Origin: JBGOUV01 sp041477815
GTDB taxonomy: Bacteria > Acidobacteriota > Terriglobia > Bryobacterales > JACQDG01
Direction of reading: 5' to 3'
Assembly (NCBI GenBank): GCA_041477815.1
Contig: JBGOUV010000008.1
Span: forward strand, 1-40,256
Length of the DNA: 40,256 bases
The position numbers were made by a program, and so were the translations under genes. The stretch's first letter is position 1. The number at the start of each line of letters is the position of its first letter. Below, piece after piece: positions 16,370 through 24,307 of this stretch. The notes under the pieces were generated by a model that was not told where the DNA came from, ran no database searches, and saw only the letters and a program-made list of their open reading frames with translations.

Positions 16370-17709
16370 ACGTTCACACTCGGACGCGACGCAGCCTGGT
16401 CCAGAACGCCCAGCAGCTTGCCGGCAAGCTGCGACCACTCGAAACGGCGGATGCAATCTTCGCGGGGGCTTACCGCCGGACGGCCTTCCAGCTTGGCGCG
16501 CAGCAGGGCCCGCAGGGCCTCGGTCAGAGCCGCGGTGTCATAGGGCGGCGTGCAGCACCCCGTCCCGGCCTGCTCCAGAAAATCGCGGGCGTCGCCCTCC
16601 TGGATGGGCGCCAGCACCGGACACCGCGCTCCTAGGTATTCGTAAGTCTTTTGAGGCACCAGCTCGTTGCGCGGTTCGTCTAGGGCATTGGCAAGACACA
16701 GATACGCGGCGTCGGCCTGGACCAGCTCGGCCAAAGTTTCGGCGTGGGGCCGGTAGCCCAGGAGCCGGACCTGCCCCTGGACCGGTGAACTCGCCAGCCG
16801 CGCCAAGCTGCCGGAGTCCGGGGGTGGGCCGAGGTGGCGCAGCTTCACGCGCGGATCTTGCAACTGTTCCAGGGCCGCCAGGAGCGGGACCAGCGAATGG
16901 GTGGCGGTATCCACCTGGCGCGGGCGGAAGGAACGTCCCCGGGCGAAGCGCCGCAGCGGGCCACCGGCGTCGCGGGCATCGAACAAAGAGCCGGTATGGA
17001 CCACGACCAGCGCGCCGGTAGCCGGCAAGGCGGCAGGGGGAAACTCGGAGGCCAGATAGCCATTGGTCACGCAGGCGATTCGCTCCGGCGCCAGGAACGG
17101 GTGTTGCCGCAACATCCACTCCCGGGAGCCCGGCGTGACCATGACGGTGGTGGCGGCCTCCTTCAGGATGGATCTTTCCAGTACCTGCTCGCGCCGGTAG
17201 TGGAAGCGGGTGGGCCAGGAGCCGAGCAGGTAGCCGGTCCACAGATCGCGCAGGTCCGAAACCCAGGGGAGGCCCAGGCGGCGGGCGCAGTCCCGGCCGG
17301 CCAGGGCCGCCGAGAAGGGAGGCGCGGTGGAGAAGATCACATCGAAGGGGTTCTGGCGGTGGAGGCGGGCAGCCGTTTCCACCACCCGGCGGCGCCACTT
17401 GCCGGCCACGTCCGGGACGAACATCCAGCGCGCGGCGCCCAGCAGACGGCAGCTCACCAGAACCCGGAACAGCCCCTCGGGCACGCTGGAACGGAGGCGA
17501 TGAAGGCCCGGCGCCGCCTGCAACCGCCGCTCGTCGAGCGGGGTGCGCAGCGGCGAATACGCCTGGTAGTCCTCGACGGTGGCGGTCAAGACAGTGGCGT
17601 CCACCTCCGGCGGCAGGTGGCGCAAGAGCATCTCCACGCGCCGCACCCCGGGTCCGCCGGCGGGCGGATAGTAATAGCTGATGAGTAGAAGACGCAGCGG
17701 ACGGCTCAA
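16357..17709 (-). CDS. GT4-like glycosyltransferase
   Basis: 450 residues if it starts at TTG 17709, whose TTGA overlaps the carbamoyltransferase stop. The open frame extends far upstream but only shadows the carbamoyltransferase. The N-terminal half begins LRLLLISYYYPPAGGPGVRR, the Gly-rich donor/acceptor loop of GT-B enzymes. Later features are FDVIFSTAPPFSAALAG, SDLRDLWTGY, VTNGYLASEF, VVVHTGSLFDAR, VRLLGYRPHAETLAELVQAD, and NELVPQKTYEYLGARCPVLA, which contains the family's Glu region. It would transfer a sugar from a nucleotide donor on the cytoplasmic face. Sugar identity is unknown. The TTG start and strong coupling suggest tuned, lower expression. Confidence 0.85.
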   Translation of the reverse strand: MSRPLRLLLISYYYPPAGGPGVRRVEMLLRHLPPEVDATVLTATVEDYQAYSPLRTPLDERRLQAAPGLHRLRSSVPEGLFRVLVSCRLLGAARWMFVPDVAGKWRRRVVETAARLHRQNPFDVIFSTAPPFSAALAGRDCARRLGLPWVSDLRDLWTGYLLGSWPTRFHYRREQVLERSILKEAATTVMVTPGSREWMLRQHPFLAPERIACVTNGYLASEFPPAALPATGALVVVHTGSLFDARDAGGPLRRFARGRSFRPRQVDTATHSLVPLLAALEQLQDPRVKLRHLGPPPDSGSLARLASSPVQGQVRLLGYRPHAETLAELVQADAAYLCLANALDEPRNELVPQKTYEYLGARCPVLAPIQEGDARDFLEQAGTGCCTPPYDTAALTEALRALLRAKLEGRPAVSPREDCIRRFEWSQLAGKLLGVLDQAASRPSVNVCVG

Positions 17710-19433
17710 TTCTTCCTCACCAGCAGGTTGCCCAGGGCCAAGTGGGTGAGGCCGGAGCGCTGGAACACGTCGAGGGCGTCCCAGGGCGATTCGACCAGGG
17801 GAGACCCGTGCAGGTTGTAGGAGGTGTTGAGCAGAGCGGCGGGCCGGCCGGTCTGCTGCTGGAAGGCTCCGAGCAGATCGTGGAAGGCGGGGTTCCAGGA
17901 GCGCTCCAGGACCTGGGGCCGGACGCTGAGATCCTGCGGGTGAACGCCGGCCGGGAAGTCGCTCACCCGCTCGGTGGTGTCGAAGGCCAGAATCATGTAA
18001 GGCGACGGGATGCCCTTGGGATTGCGCAGGCAGGCCGGGGCCTGCTCGGCGGTCAGGGAGGTGGCGAAGGGCATCCAGAAATCGCGCGACTTGATCATGT
18101 TGTTGATGATCTTGACGACGGAGCCGCGGGAGGGATCGGCCAGGATGGAGCGATTCCCGAGGGCGCGGGCGCCGAACTCGGAGCGGCCGGCGAAGCGGGC
18201 CACCACGTAACCCTCGGCGAGGAGAGCGGCGACCTGCCGCTCGAGGTCGGGGTGCTCGGTGACGGTGACGGGAGCGGCGAACGGGAAGCGGCTCACTTCG
18301 GCGGCGATCGCAGTATCGGACCACTCGCCTCCGAAGTAAACGGGGCCCAGCGGCGGGATAACACGGTAGTCGCGGCCGGCCTGGACGTGAAACGCCGCGC
18401 CGAAGCAGTTGGTCTCATCGCCGCAGGAGGGGAACACGAACAGCTCATCCACCTCGTCCAGCTCCAGAATCCGCTTGTTGAGCTTGACGTTCATGAAGAT
18501 GCCGCCGCTCAAGGCGAGGCGGCGGATCCCGGTGTGGCCGACGGCGCGCCGGACCCACTCGAGCACGCGTTCCTCGATAAAGGCCTGCAAACCGCCGCAG
18601 ACGGCGTCGAAGCGGTCGCGCTCCAGCAGGTTCCGCAGGTAGCTATAGGTATGGAGGGTCGGCGGACAGCCGTTGGCCCGCCGCCAGCCCAGTCCCTCGT
18701 CAAGCTGGACCAGGCGGCGGAATTTCTCGGCGACGCGTTCGGCGGAGCGGGCCGAGGCATAGGGGGCCATCCCCATCAGCTTGTACTCGTGCTCGAGCGG
18801 AGTCATCCCCAGCAGGTAGGTAGTGACGGCATACAGGTTGGCGAGGGACTCGGTGTGGGGGACGGAAGCAATGCGCTCGAGGCGGCCCTCGCGGCCGACG
18901 CCGGCGGTGGCCGAGACGCCGTCGCCCTGGCCGTCGTTGGTCAGGACCAGCACGTCGCGGTCGTAGCGTCCCCATCCGTAGTAGGCGGTGGCGGCGTGGC
19001 AGGCGTGGTGCTCGACGAAGGTAGCGCGCTGGTCCGGGATGCCCAGGGCCCGGGCCGGACGCAGGCGGACCTCCCGGGGGTCGGGCCCCTTGGCCCGCAG
19101 GGGTCGCACGGCGGCAGCCAAGCCCGTGGCCCGGGCCAAACGCCGCACCCTGCCTCCCTGCGGCGGCGGGGGCAGGCAGTCCCGCTGGTAGAACGCCAGC
19201 CGCTCCTCGAGCGTCATCTGGTCGGGCATCTCCAGGCCGCTGAAGGCGAACACGTCGATCTGGTCCAGCCGGCGCCCGCCCTGGCGCAGCACGAACTCGA
19301 GGGCCTGGGACGGAAAGCCCGCCCAATTCTTTTCCCGCCGCAGCCGTTCTTCCTGGAGGGCGGCCACGATGTGGCCGTCCTCGACCAGGCAGGCGGCGGC
19401 GTTGTGGCCGTCGTGAATGCCGATAATCTTCAT
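17706..19433 (-). CDS. Carbamoyltransferase (NodU/CmcH family)
   Basis: 575 residues, full length. The N-terminal domain shows IGIHDGHNAAACLVEDGHIV, LQEERLRREKNW, HHACHAATAYYGWG (around residue 140), LTNDGQGDGVSA and EYKLMGMAPYA. The C-terminal domain shows FAGRSEFGARALGNRSILAD near residue 418, RDFWMPFATSLT and LLNTSYNLHGSPLVESPWDA. These are the expected blocks for O-carbamoyl transfer from carbamoyl phosphate with ATP. The usual HHxSHA motif reads HHACHA here, with Cys in place of Ser, a point to check. It lies between two glycosyltransferase genes and overlaps both by four bases, so a sugar of the repeat unit is the likely acceptor. It is only moderately similar to the copy at 1-904. Confidence 0.93.
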   Translation of the reverse strand: MKIIGIHDGHNAAACLVEDGHIVAALQEERLRREKNWAGFPSQALEFVLRQGGRRLDQIDVFAFSGLEMPDQMTLEERLAFYQRDCLPPPPQGGRVRRLARATGLAAAVRPLRAKGPDPREVRLRPARALGIPDQRATFVEHHACHAATAYYGWGRYDRDVLVLTNDGQGDGVSATAGVGREGRLERIASVPHTESLANLYAVTTYLLGMTPLEHEYKLMGMAPYASARSAERVAEKFRRLVQLDEGLGWRRANGCPPTLHTYSYLRNLLERDRFDAVCGGLQAFIEERVLEWVRRAVGHTGIRRLALSGGIFMNVKLNKRILELDEVDELFVFPSCGDETNCFGAAFHVQAGRDYRVIPPLGPVYFGGEWSDTAIAAEVSRFPFAAPVTVTEHPDLERQVAALLAEGYVVARFAGRSEFGARALGNRSILADPSRGSVVKIINNMIKSRDFWMPFATSLTAEQAPACLRNPKGIPSPYMILAFDTTERVSDFPAGVHPQDLSVRPQVLERSWNPAFHDLLGAFQQQTGRPAALLNTSYNLHGSPLVESPWDALDVFQRSGLTHLALGNLLVRKN

Positions 19434-20569
19434 GCCGGCGCCAATCCCAGCAACCGCAGCAGGTCGGCGCGCTCGCGCTCCCAGGAGAAGTGGCCGGCGG
19501 CGCGCCTCCAGCCGGCCTCGCCCATACGACCTCGCAGATCCGGGTCGCGGGCCAGCGCCACGATCCGATCGGCCATGCCTTCCGTGTCGCCCGGCTCCAC
19601 CAGAAAGCCGGTAGAACCATCCTCCACCGCTTCGGGGATGCCGGCCTCGCGGGTGGAAACCACGGGAAGGCTTTGGGCCATTCCTTCCAGAATCGATACG
19701 GGTAACCCCTCCTGGTCGCCGGTATTGGGATCGGTGATGCTGTGCTGCAGAAAGATATCCGCTTGTTGCATGGCTTCCAGCACCCCCTGGTGGGATTGGA
19801 GCCCGCGGAGCCGCACTTTGTCTTCGAGGCGGAAGGTCCGGACGAATTCCTGAGCCGCCGGCAGCAACGGCCCGTCACCGATGAGATCGAGCCGCAGGTG
19901 GGGAAGCCGGTCGGCGGCGCGCCGGAAGGAGTCGAGGAGCAAGATGGGAGCCTTCTGCGGAGCCATCCGGCCCACGGCCAGGCATTGCAGAGCGTTCCGC
20001 TCCGGCCGGGGCATCGGTTGCGCGGGTACATCCACGCCGCAAGGCACCACATGCACCCGGGACGGCGGCAGCCCCAGGCGCAGGAGAGCCTCCCGGCTGT
20101 AGCGACTCACGGTGATGACGCCGCCCGGACCATCATACTGCAAATACTGTTGGCGCCACCGGGGGTCGCGCAAGCGAGCCGAGACATCATGGCCGTGGCC
20201 GTGGGCGAAGAACGGCACGCCCAGCTCTCGCGCAATGTCCAGCACCTGCATCGAGAAATCCAAGTACTCCCCCATCACCACCTCGACCTGGTGCCGCTGG
20301 AGAAACCTCTTGATCCAGACCCGGTCGAGCCGGACGCCGAACTGCCGGGCCAGAGCGTGGGCCACCTGCCACCGCAGACGGCCGCCGGCAATGCGGGCCA
20401 AGTCGAGCAGAGGACCCTCGACGGTCCAGTCGGTCCGGACGGAGTCGGGGTGGGAGGCCAGCCCCACCACCGCCGTCTCTCCCGGCAGCAGGCTGCAGAC
20501 GTGGCGGCGGATGAACGTGGCGATCGAGATTCCGATATCGGGAGTGACCACGGCCAGGCGGCATTTCAT
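19430..20569 (-). CDS. GT4 family glycosyltransferase
   Basis: 379 residues from ATG 20569, in an ATGA overlap with the methyltransferase stop. The N-terminal half has IGISIATFIRRHVCSLLPG and FFAHGHGHDVSARL. The C-terminal half has VHVVPCGVDVP, LAVGRMAPQKAPILLLDSFR, LRLDLIGDGPL, VRLRGLQSHQGVLEAM, DIFLQHSITDPNTGDQEGLP with VSILEGMAQSLPVVST, and TGFLVEPGDTEGMADRI. These are the standard GT4 GT-B motifs, including the E-x7-E region (EGLPVSILE). It transfers a sugar with retention of configuration in the cytosol. Nothing indicates the sugar. Confidence 0.92.
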   Translation of the reverse strand: MKCRLAVVTPDIGISIATFIRRHVCSLLPGETAVVGLASHPDSVRTDWTVEGPLLDLARIAGGRLRWQVAHALARQFGVRLDRVWIKRFLQRHQVEVVMGEYLDFSMQVLDIARELGVPFFAHGHGHDVSARLRDPRWRQQYLQYDGPGGVITVSRYSREALLRLGLPPSRVHVVPCGVDVPAQPMPRPERNALQCLAVGRMAPQKAPILLLDSFRRAADRLPHLRLDLIGDGPLLPAAQEFVRTFRLEDKVRLRGLQSHQGVLEAMQQADIFLQHSITDPNTGDQEGLPVSILEGMAQSLPVVSTREAGIPEAVEDGSTGFLVEPGDTEGMADRIVALARDPDLRGRMGEAGWRRAAGHFSWERERADLLRLLGLAPA

Positions 20570-21333
20570 GTCGCTTTCATACCGTCGGGGGTTAGCCCCA
20601 GCCGCCGGCGAACCAGGCGCAGCCTCGCCGATCGGGGCCACGCCAGTCTCGACTTCCACGCCGACGACAGCCGGCCGAAGAAACTACCAGCGCGGCGGGC
20701 CGCGGCGCCGGGAGCCAGCGGGGGCCCGAGGACGGCATGGGCATAGTCCCCCTGGCGCCACACTGCTACCTGCTGGTACAGCAGCACCTCGGTCCCCGTA
20801 TCCTCGGCCAGTCGGGCCACCAGCTCGACGCCGATATCCTCGTCGATCGGCTGGATGGTGTGGGGGGCCTGGGCGCGAGACCAGCTCTGGTGCCGGGGAG
20901 TGGGAAAGGAGAGGAAGATACGGCCTTGCGGGCTGCGCAGGCGGCGGAGCGCCTGGTGAATCGCGGGGCGCTCGGCCGGCGCCAGATGTTCGTAAACGTC
21001 CATGAGTACGATGAAGTCGAAGCCGCCCGGTGGCGCGACCTCGGGCACCGCTCCCAGGAGAAAGGAGAGCTTGGCCGAGCCGAACAGACTCCGGGCGATC
21101 TCTATGGACCTGGGGCTGAAGTCCGTGCCGACCACCTCTGCCTGCCGAAACCGGCGAGCCAGTCGCCAGCAGACGTGGCCGACCCCGCACCCGACCTCCA
21201 GAATGCGCGCCGGCCGGGGGGGCGTCCAGCGGCCGATGGTCGCCCAGGCGCGTTCGATACGGGCGTTTCCCTCCACGAAGTCCCGGAGTTTGTCTCCCAC
21301 TTGTTCGTCGTAGTAGGTTTGAGCCTGGCTCAT
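20566..21333 (-). CDS. Class I SAM-dependent methyltransferase
   Basis: 255 residues from ATG 21333 (MSQAQTYYDEQVGDKLRDFV). Residues ~45-60 hold motif I, ILEVGCGVGHVCWRL, then VVGTDFSPRSIEIAR, FDFIVLMDVYEHLAPAERPA and GRIFLSFPTP. The fold is that of methyltransf_11/12-type enzymes common in glycan loci. A C-terminal ~70 residues (YQQVAVWRQGDYAHAVLG) may recognise the acceptor. The longer frame upstream is a shadow of the flippase gene. It is coupled by ATGA overlaps to the flippase upstream and the GT4 gene downstream. Expected role: methylation of a sugar or cap residue; capping that controls chain length is possible but unproven. Confidence 0.87.
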   Translation of the reverse strand: MSQAQTYYDEQVGDKLRDFVEGNARIERAWATIGRWTPPRPARILEVGCGVGHVCWRLARRFRQAEVVGTDFSPRSIEIARSLFGSAKLSFLLGAVPEVAPPGGFDFIVLMDVYEHLAPAERPAIHQALRRLRSPQGRIFLSFPTPRHQSWSRAQAPHTIQPIDEDIGVELVARLAEDTGTEVLLYQQVAVWRQGDYAHAVLGPPLAPGAAARRAGSFFGRLSSAWKSRLAWPRSARLRLVRRRLGLTPDGMKAT

Positions 21334-22691
21334 GGCGTGGTAGGACCCAGGGCGGGGGCCGGAGAGGCCGGCCGCAGCGCCCGCTTCAGCAGGGCCAGGA
21401 CCTGACCCGGAGGCGGCGACAGGACTATCGCCAGCGGGTGGTCGTTGGTAATCCGGGCGGCGGACCGGGCCAGCAGGAGGGTCTGAAAACAATAGGTCAG
21501 CGAAGAGACGCCGGCCGCTCCAGCCAGCCCATAACGGGGGATCAGCACCAGGTTCAGCCCGGCGTTGAGAACCAGACCGGCGAGGGAAGCGCGCGTGTTT
21601 GCCGCCACCTGGCCGACTCCCGCCAGGAAGGCGGCCAGAATCGACGACGCGCTCAAAGCGCAGACGCCGGGCAGCAGGAGAAGCAACGGAACCACGGAGC
21701 CGGAAAATTGCGGTCCGTACAGGAGGCGGATGGCAAAGGGTCCCAGCACCGCCACCAGCGCGGCCACCATCCCCGAGCCCAGAAAAACCACGGAGGTCAG
21801 CAGCCGGACCTCTCCGGCCTTGGTAGCTCCCGCGATTTCTCCGGCGACGCGAGGCAGGAAGAGCGCGGCCAGGCGCTGCGGCGCCAGCAGCAGCAACTCG
21901 GCGAACCCGTAGGCGACTGAATACAGCCCGATGGCGCGCGTGCCCAGCAGGACACTGACCAGAAAGACGTCGAGGCGCTGCACCAGGAAGTGCACCGTGT
22001 TGGCCAGATGAGTCAGGGCCGAGTAGGAGGCCAACTCGCGCAGCAGGCGCAGCGGAATCACCGCCGCAGACAGCCAGTGCACCAGGCGTTGCGTGTAGCA
22101 GAGCAGGATGGCGGCCATCAGAACCTGGGTCGCCACGATAGCGGCGGCAGCCGTCGCGGGGCTTAAGCGGCCCCCGAGAAGGAGCGCCAGGATCAGGATG
22201 AAATTCACGAGCTGCCCGACCGACGGCAGAACGCCGAACACGATGCGGTGGCCCTGGCCCAGGATCACGAACTGCAGAAAGGTCCCCAAGAACGAGGAGG
22301 GCAGGCCGAGCACCACCAGCCACATAGCGCGTGAAAACCGCGGGACGCCGAACAGGTAGCGACACCATCCCGTCCGATCCAGCAGCCAGGCCGCGGCCAT
22401 GCCCGCGACCGACAGCACGACCGCGAGCAGGACGACCGACTTGACCAGGGAGTCGTCCGCAGCGCGCCGGCCTCCCACAAAGTAGGAGATGGAGGCCGGA
22501 ATGCCGAGGTTCAGGAATGTGAGCAAAAGGCTGCCGACCAGGGTGGCCAGCGTGTACTCTCCCTTGCCTTCCGGGCCCAGCCAGCGTCCCACCAGGACGG
22601 CCATGGCGATGCCCAGGGGGAAACCGACCGCCAGAACGAAGGTATTCCAGAACACCGCCGAGAAAAAGGTCTTTCCGTCCCCGGTTCTCAT
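21330..22691 (-). CDS. wzx: Oligosaccharide flippase, Wzx-like (MVF/MATE superfamily)
   Basis: 453 residues from ATG 22691, in an ATGA overlap with the upstream GT39-like gene; the longer open frame upstream is a shadow of that gene. The protein is almost entirely hydrophobic, with about 12-14 segments. It starts FFSAVFWNTFVLAVGFPLGI, then GRWLGPEGKGEYTLATLVGS and LLTFLNLGIPASISYFVGG, the characteristic N-terminus of polysaccharide-biosynthesis flippases. ALLGTRAIGLYSVAYGFAEL-type sequence appears mid-protein (LLGTRAIGLYSVAYG) with FLPRVAGEIAGA. It would flip the undecaprenyl-diphosphate-linked repeat unit to the periplasm, feeding the polymerases at 29369-32075. Confidence 0.92.
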   Translation of the reverse strand: MRTGDGKTFFSAVFWNTFVLAVGFPLGIAMAVLVGRWLGPEGKGEYTLATLVGSLLLTFLNLGIPASISYFVGGRRAADDSLVKSVVLLAVVLSVAGMAAAWLLDRTGWCRYLFGVPRFSRAMWLVVLGLPSSFLGTFLQFVILGQGHRIVFGVLPSVGQLVNFILILALLLGGRLSPATAAAAIVATQVLMAAILLCYTQRLVHWLSAAVIPLRLLRELASYSALTHLANTVHFLVQRLDVFLVSVLLGTRAIGLYSVAYGFAELLLLAPQRLAALFLPRVAGEIAGATKAGEVRLLTSVVFLGSGMVAALVAVLGPFAIRLLYGPQFSGSVVPLLLLLPGVCALSASSILAAFLAGVGQVAANTRASLAGLVLNAGLNLVLIPRYGLAGAAGVSSLTYCFQTLLLARSAARITNDHPLAIVLSPPPGQVLALLKRALRPASPAPALGPTTP

Positions 22692-24307
22692 TCCAGGAAG
22701 TAGACCAGGATGGACTTGCCGATCCGCGCCCGGGGCGTCTCCCGCCCCAGCCAGGAGTATCCCGGCTCGGGGATCAAACCTTCGTCCACCCCCAGACCGT
22801 GCAAATAGCTTTGGCTGATCGCCACCCACCCCCGGGGCCGGTCCTCGGGCCGCAACGGAACGGCCGGAATCCCCAGGAACTCCGGAGGCGTGGTGCCGAA
22901 ACAGCGGTAGTGGAGCGACCCAATCTGCCGGCGACGGCAGAACCGGGCCAGCCGCCCTAAATCCTGCCCCCAATCCAGATTGGCGTCCACGCTGAAGTGT
23001 TCCTCGCGGCCGCGGGCAATCTGGTTGAAGTAGGCCAGGTAATCGGGATGGGCGGCCACGGACTCGATCCCGTGCCAGAGGAGCAGCAACCCGCCGAGCG
23101 CCGCCAGGGCGCCCCGGCGGCTCCAGAGCCGGGCCACCGCCGTGGCCGCCAGAACCGCCAGCAGCGGAAAGACCGGCAGGACGTGACGCACCCCGATGTT
23201 GATGGTGCTGAACGCGCTGGGAACCAGCATGACCACAATGGCGGCGGCGACATACCCAGGCCCCCGGTGCGGCCCTGGTTCCAGCAGCAGGATCGCCATC
23301 CCCGCCACCGCCAGCAACAACAGCGGCAGGGTGGCTTTGACGCCGATCATTACCGGGTAGTAGTGCAGCCATCCACCGTGTTTCCTGGCGCCCAGCAGAT
23401 AGGAGGCCTGCCCCTTCTTTCCCTGCCGGGACAGCTCGAGGAGCCCGTTGAGGAAGTCCAGCGGCGGGTAAAACGATGCTTCGGCGAATCGATAGAGCAC
23501 CCGGTGCGGCAGGGAGCCGGGAGTCACCAGCCGGTCGATCTCTTCGTGGGGCCGGTCTGCGGCCCGCGTAATGGTGCGGGTGGGGAATCCATACACCGTC
23601 CACAGCAGCAAGCCGCCAATGAGCACTGCCAGAGCCGCTTGGCCGCACAGCCGGCGGGGATTCGCCGCCCGGCGCTTCCCCAAGAACAAGAAGACCACTA
23701 CAATCGGCGGCAGAAAGACCAGGGCCGAGAATTTTGTCAGCGCCGCCAGACCGCAGGCCACGGCGGCGGCGGCCGCCCGGCCCCAAGTGGGGTTCTCGCT
23801 CCAGCGATAGAGATAAAAGGTCGCCGCCATCACGGTAGCGGTAGCCGCCAGGTCCGTGGAGACGACGGCGGAGTAGGCGAGGACGTTGGGGCAGAGACTC
23901 ACCATCAGGGCGGCGAGATAGCCGGCGGACCGGCTCAGCACCGCGGCGCCCCACAGATACGTATACGCCAGAAGAGGCGGCAGGAAGGCCAGGGTTCCCA
24001 GCCGCGCCAGAACCAGCGTTCGGTAGTAGTTCCCGGAAGACTCGACCACCTGTAGCCACCGGTCGGGGTGTTCCGGATCCAGCCGCACCCCCGCCAGGTA
24101 GGGCAGCAGGCCGTTCAGGAACCGCGGCAACGGCGGATTGTGAATACAAGCCGCGTGCGAGGGTAGTTGATAGACTTCGACGCTGGCGGCGATATGGCGA
24201 CCCTCGTCTCCGGTAACCACGTCGAACTCCCGGTAAGTACTTACCGCCCGGGCGGCGGCGACCATGGACAGAACCAGCACCACGCCGGCCGGAGCCCAGG
24301 ATCTCAA
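22688..24307 (-). CDS. GT39-like (PMT/ArnT-type) membrane glycosyltransferase
   Basis: 539 residues from TTG 24307, in a TTGA overlap with the double-GT2 stop. The first loop has the acidic pair in VVTGDEGRHIAASVEVYQLP, and HNPPLPRFLNGLLPYLAG matches the His-Pro-Pro region after the first loop of PMT/ArnT enzymes. About ten membrane segments follow, then GVRHVLPVFPLLAVLAA and a soluble tail containing VDANLDWGQDLGRLARFC and ending IGKSILVYFLE. It is a diverged paralog of the gene at 4482-6146. It is expected to use a polyprenyl-phosphate sugar on the periplasmic side, adding a side-chain or terminal sugar after flipping. Substrate unknown. Confidence 0.86.
   Translation of the reverse strand: MRSWAPAGVVLVLSMVAAARAVSTYREFDVVTGDEGRHIAASVEVYQLPSHAACIHNPPLPRFLNGLLPYLAGVRLDPEHPDRWLQVVESSGNYYRTLVLARLGTLAFLPPLLAYTYLWGAAVLSRSAGYLAALMVSLCPNVLAYSAVVSTDLAATATVMAATFYLYRWSENPTWGRAAAAAVACGLAALTKFSALVFLPPIVVVFLFLGKRRAANPRRLCGQAALAVLIGGLLLWTVYGFPTRTITRAADRPHEEIDRLVTPGSLPHRVLYRFAEASFYPPLDFLNGLLELSRQGKKGQASYLLGARKHGGWLHYYPVMIGVKATLPLLLLAVAGMAILLLEPGPHRGPGYVAAAIVVMLVPSAFSTINIGVRHVLPVFPLLAVLAATAVARLWSRRGALAALGGLLLLWHGIESVAAHPDYLAYFNQIARGREEHFSVDANLDWGQDLGRLARFCRRRQIGSLHYRCFGTTPPEFLGIPAVPLRPEDRPRGWVAISQSYLHGLGVDEGLIPEPGYSWLGRETPRARIGKSILVYFLE

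Noticed and set aside
16369..16456. Upstream extension of the second amidotransferase
   Set aside because: Class II glutaminases need Cys2, which is only met with the start at 16369.
22997..24055. Long plus-strand frame of 352 codons opposite the GT39-like gene
   Set aside because: Composition (Gln/Gly/Arg-rich, no hydrophobic core) is that of an antisense shadow in GC-rich DNA.
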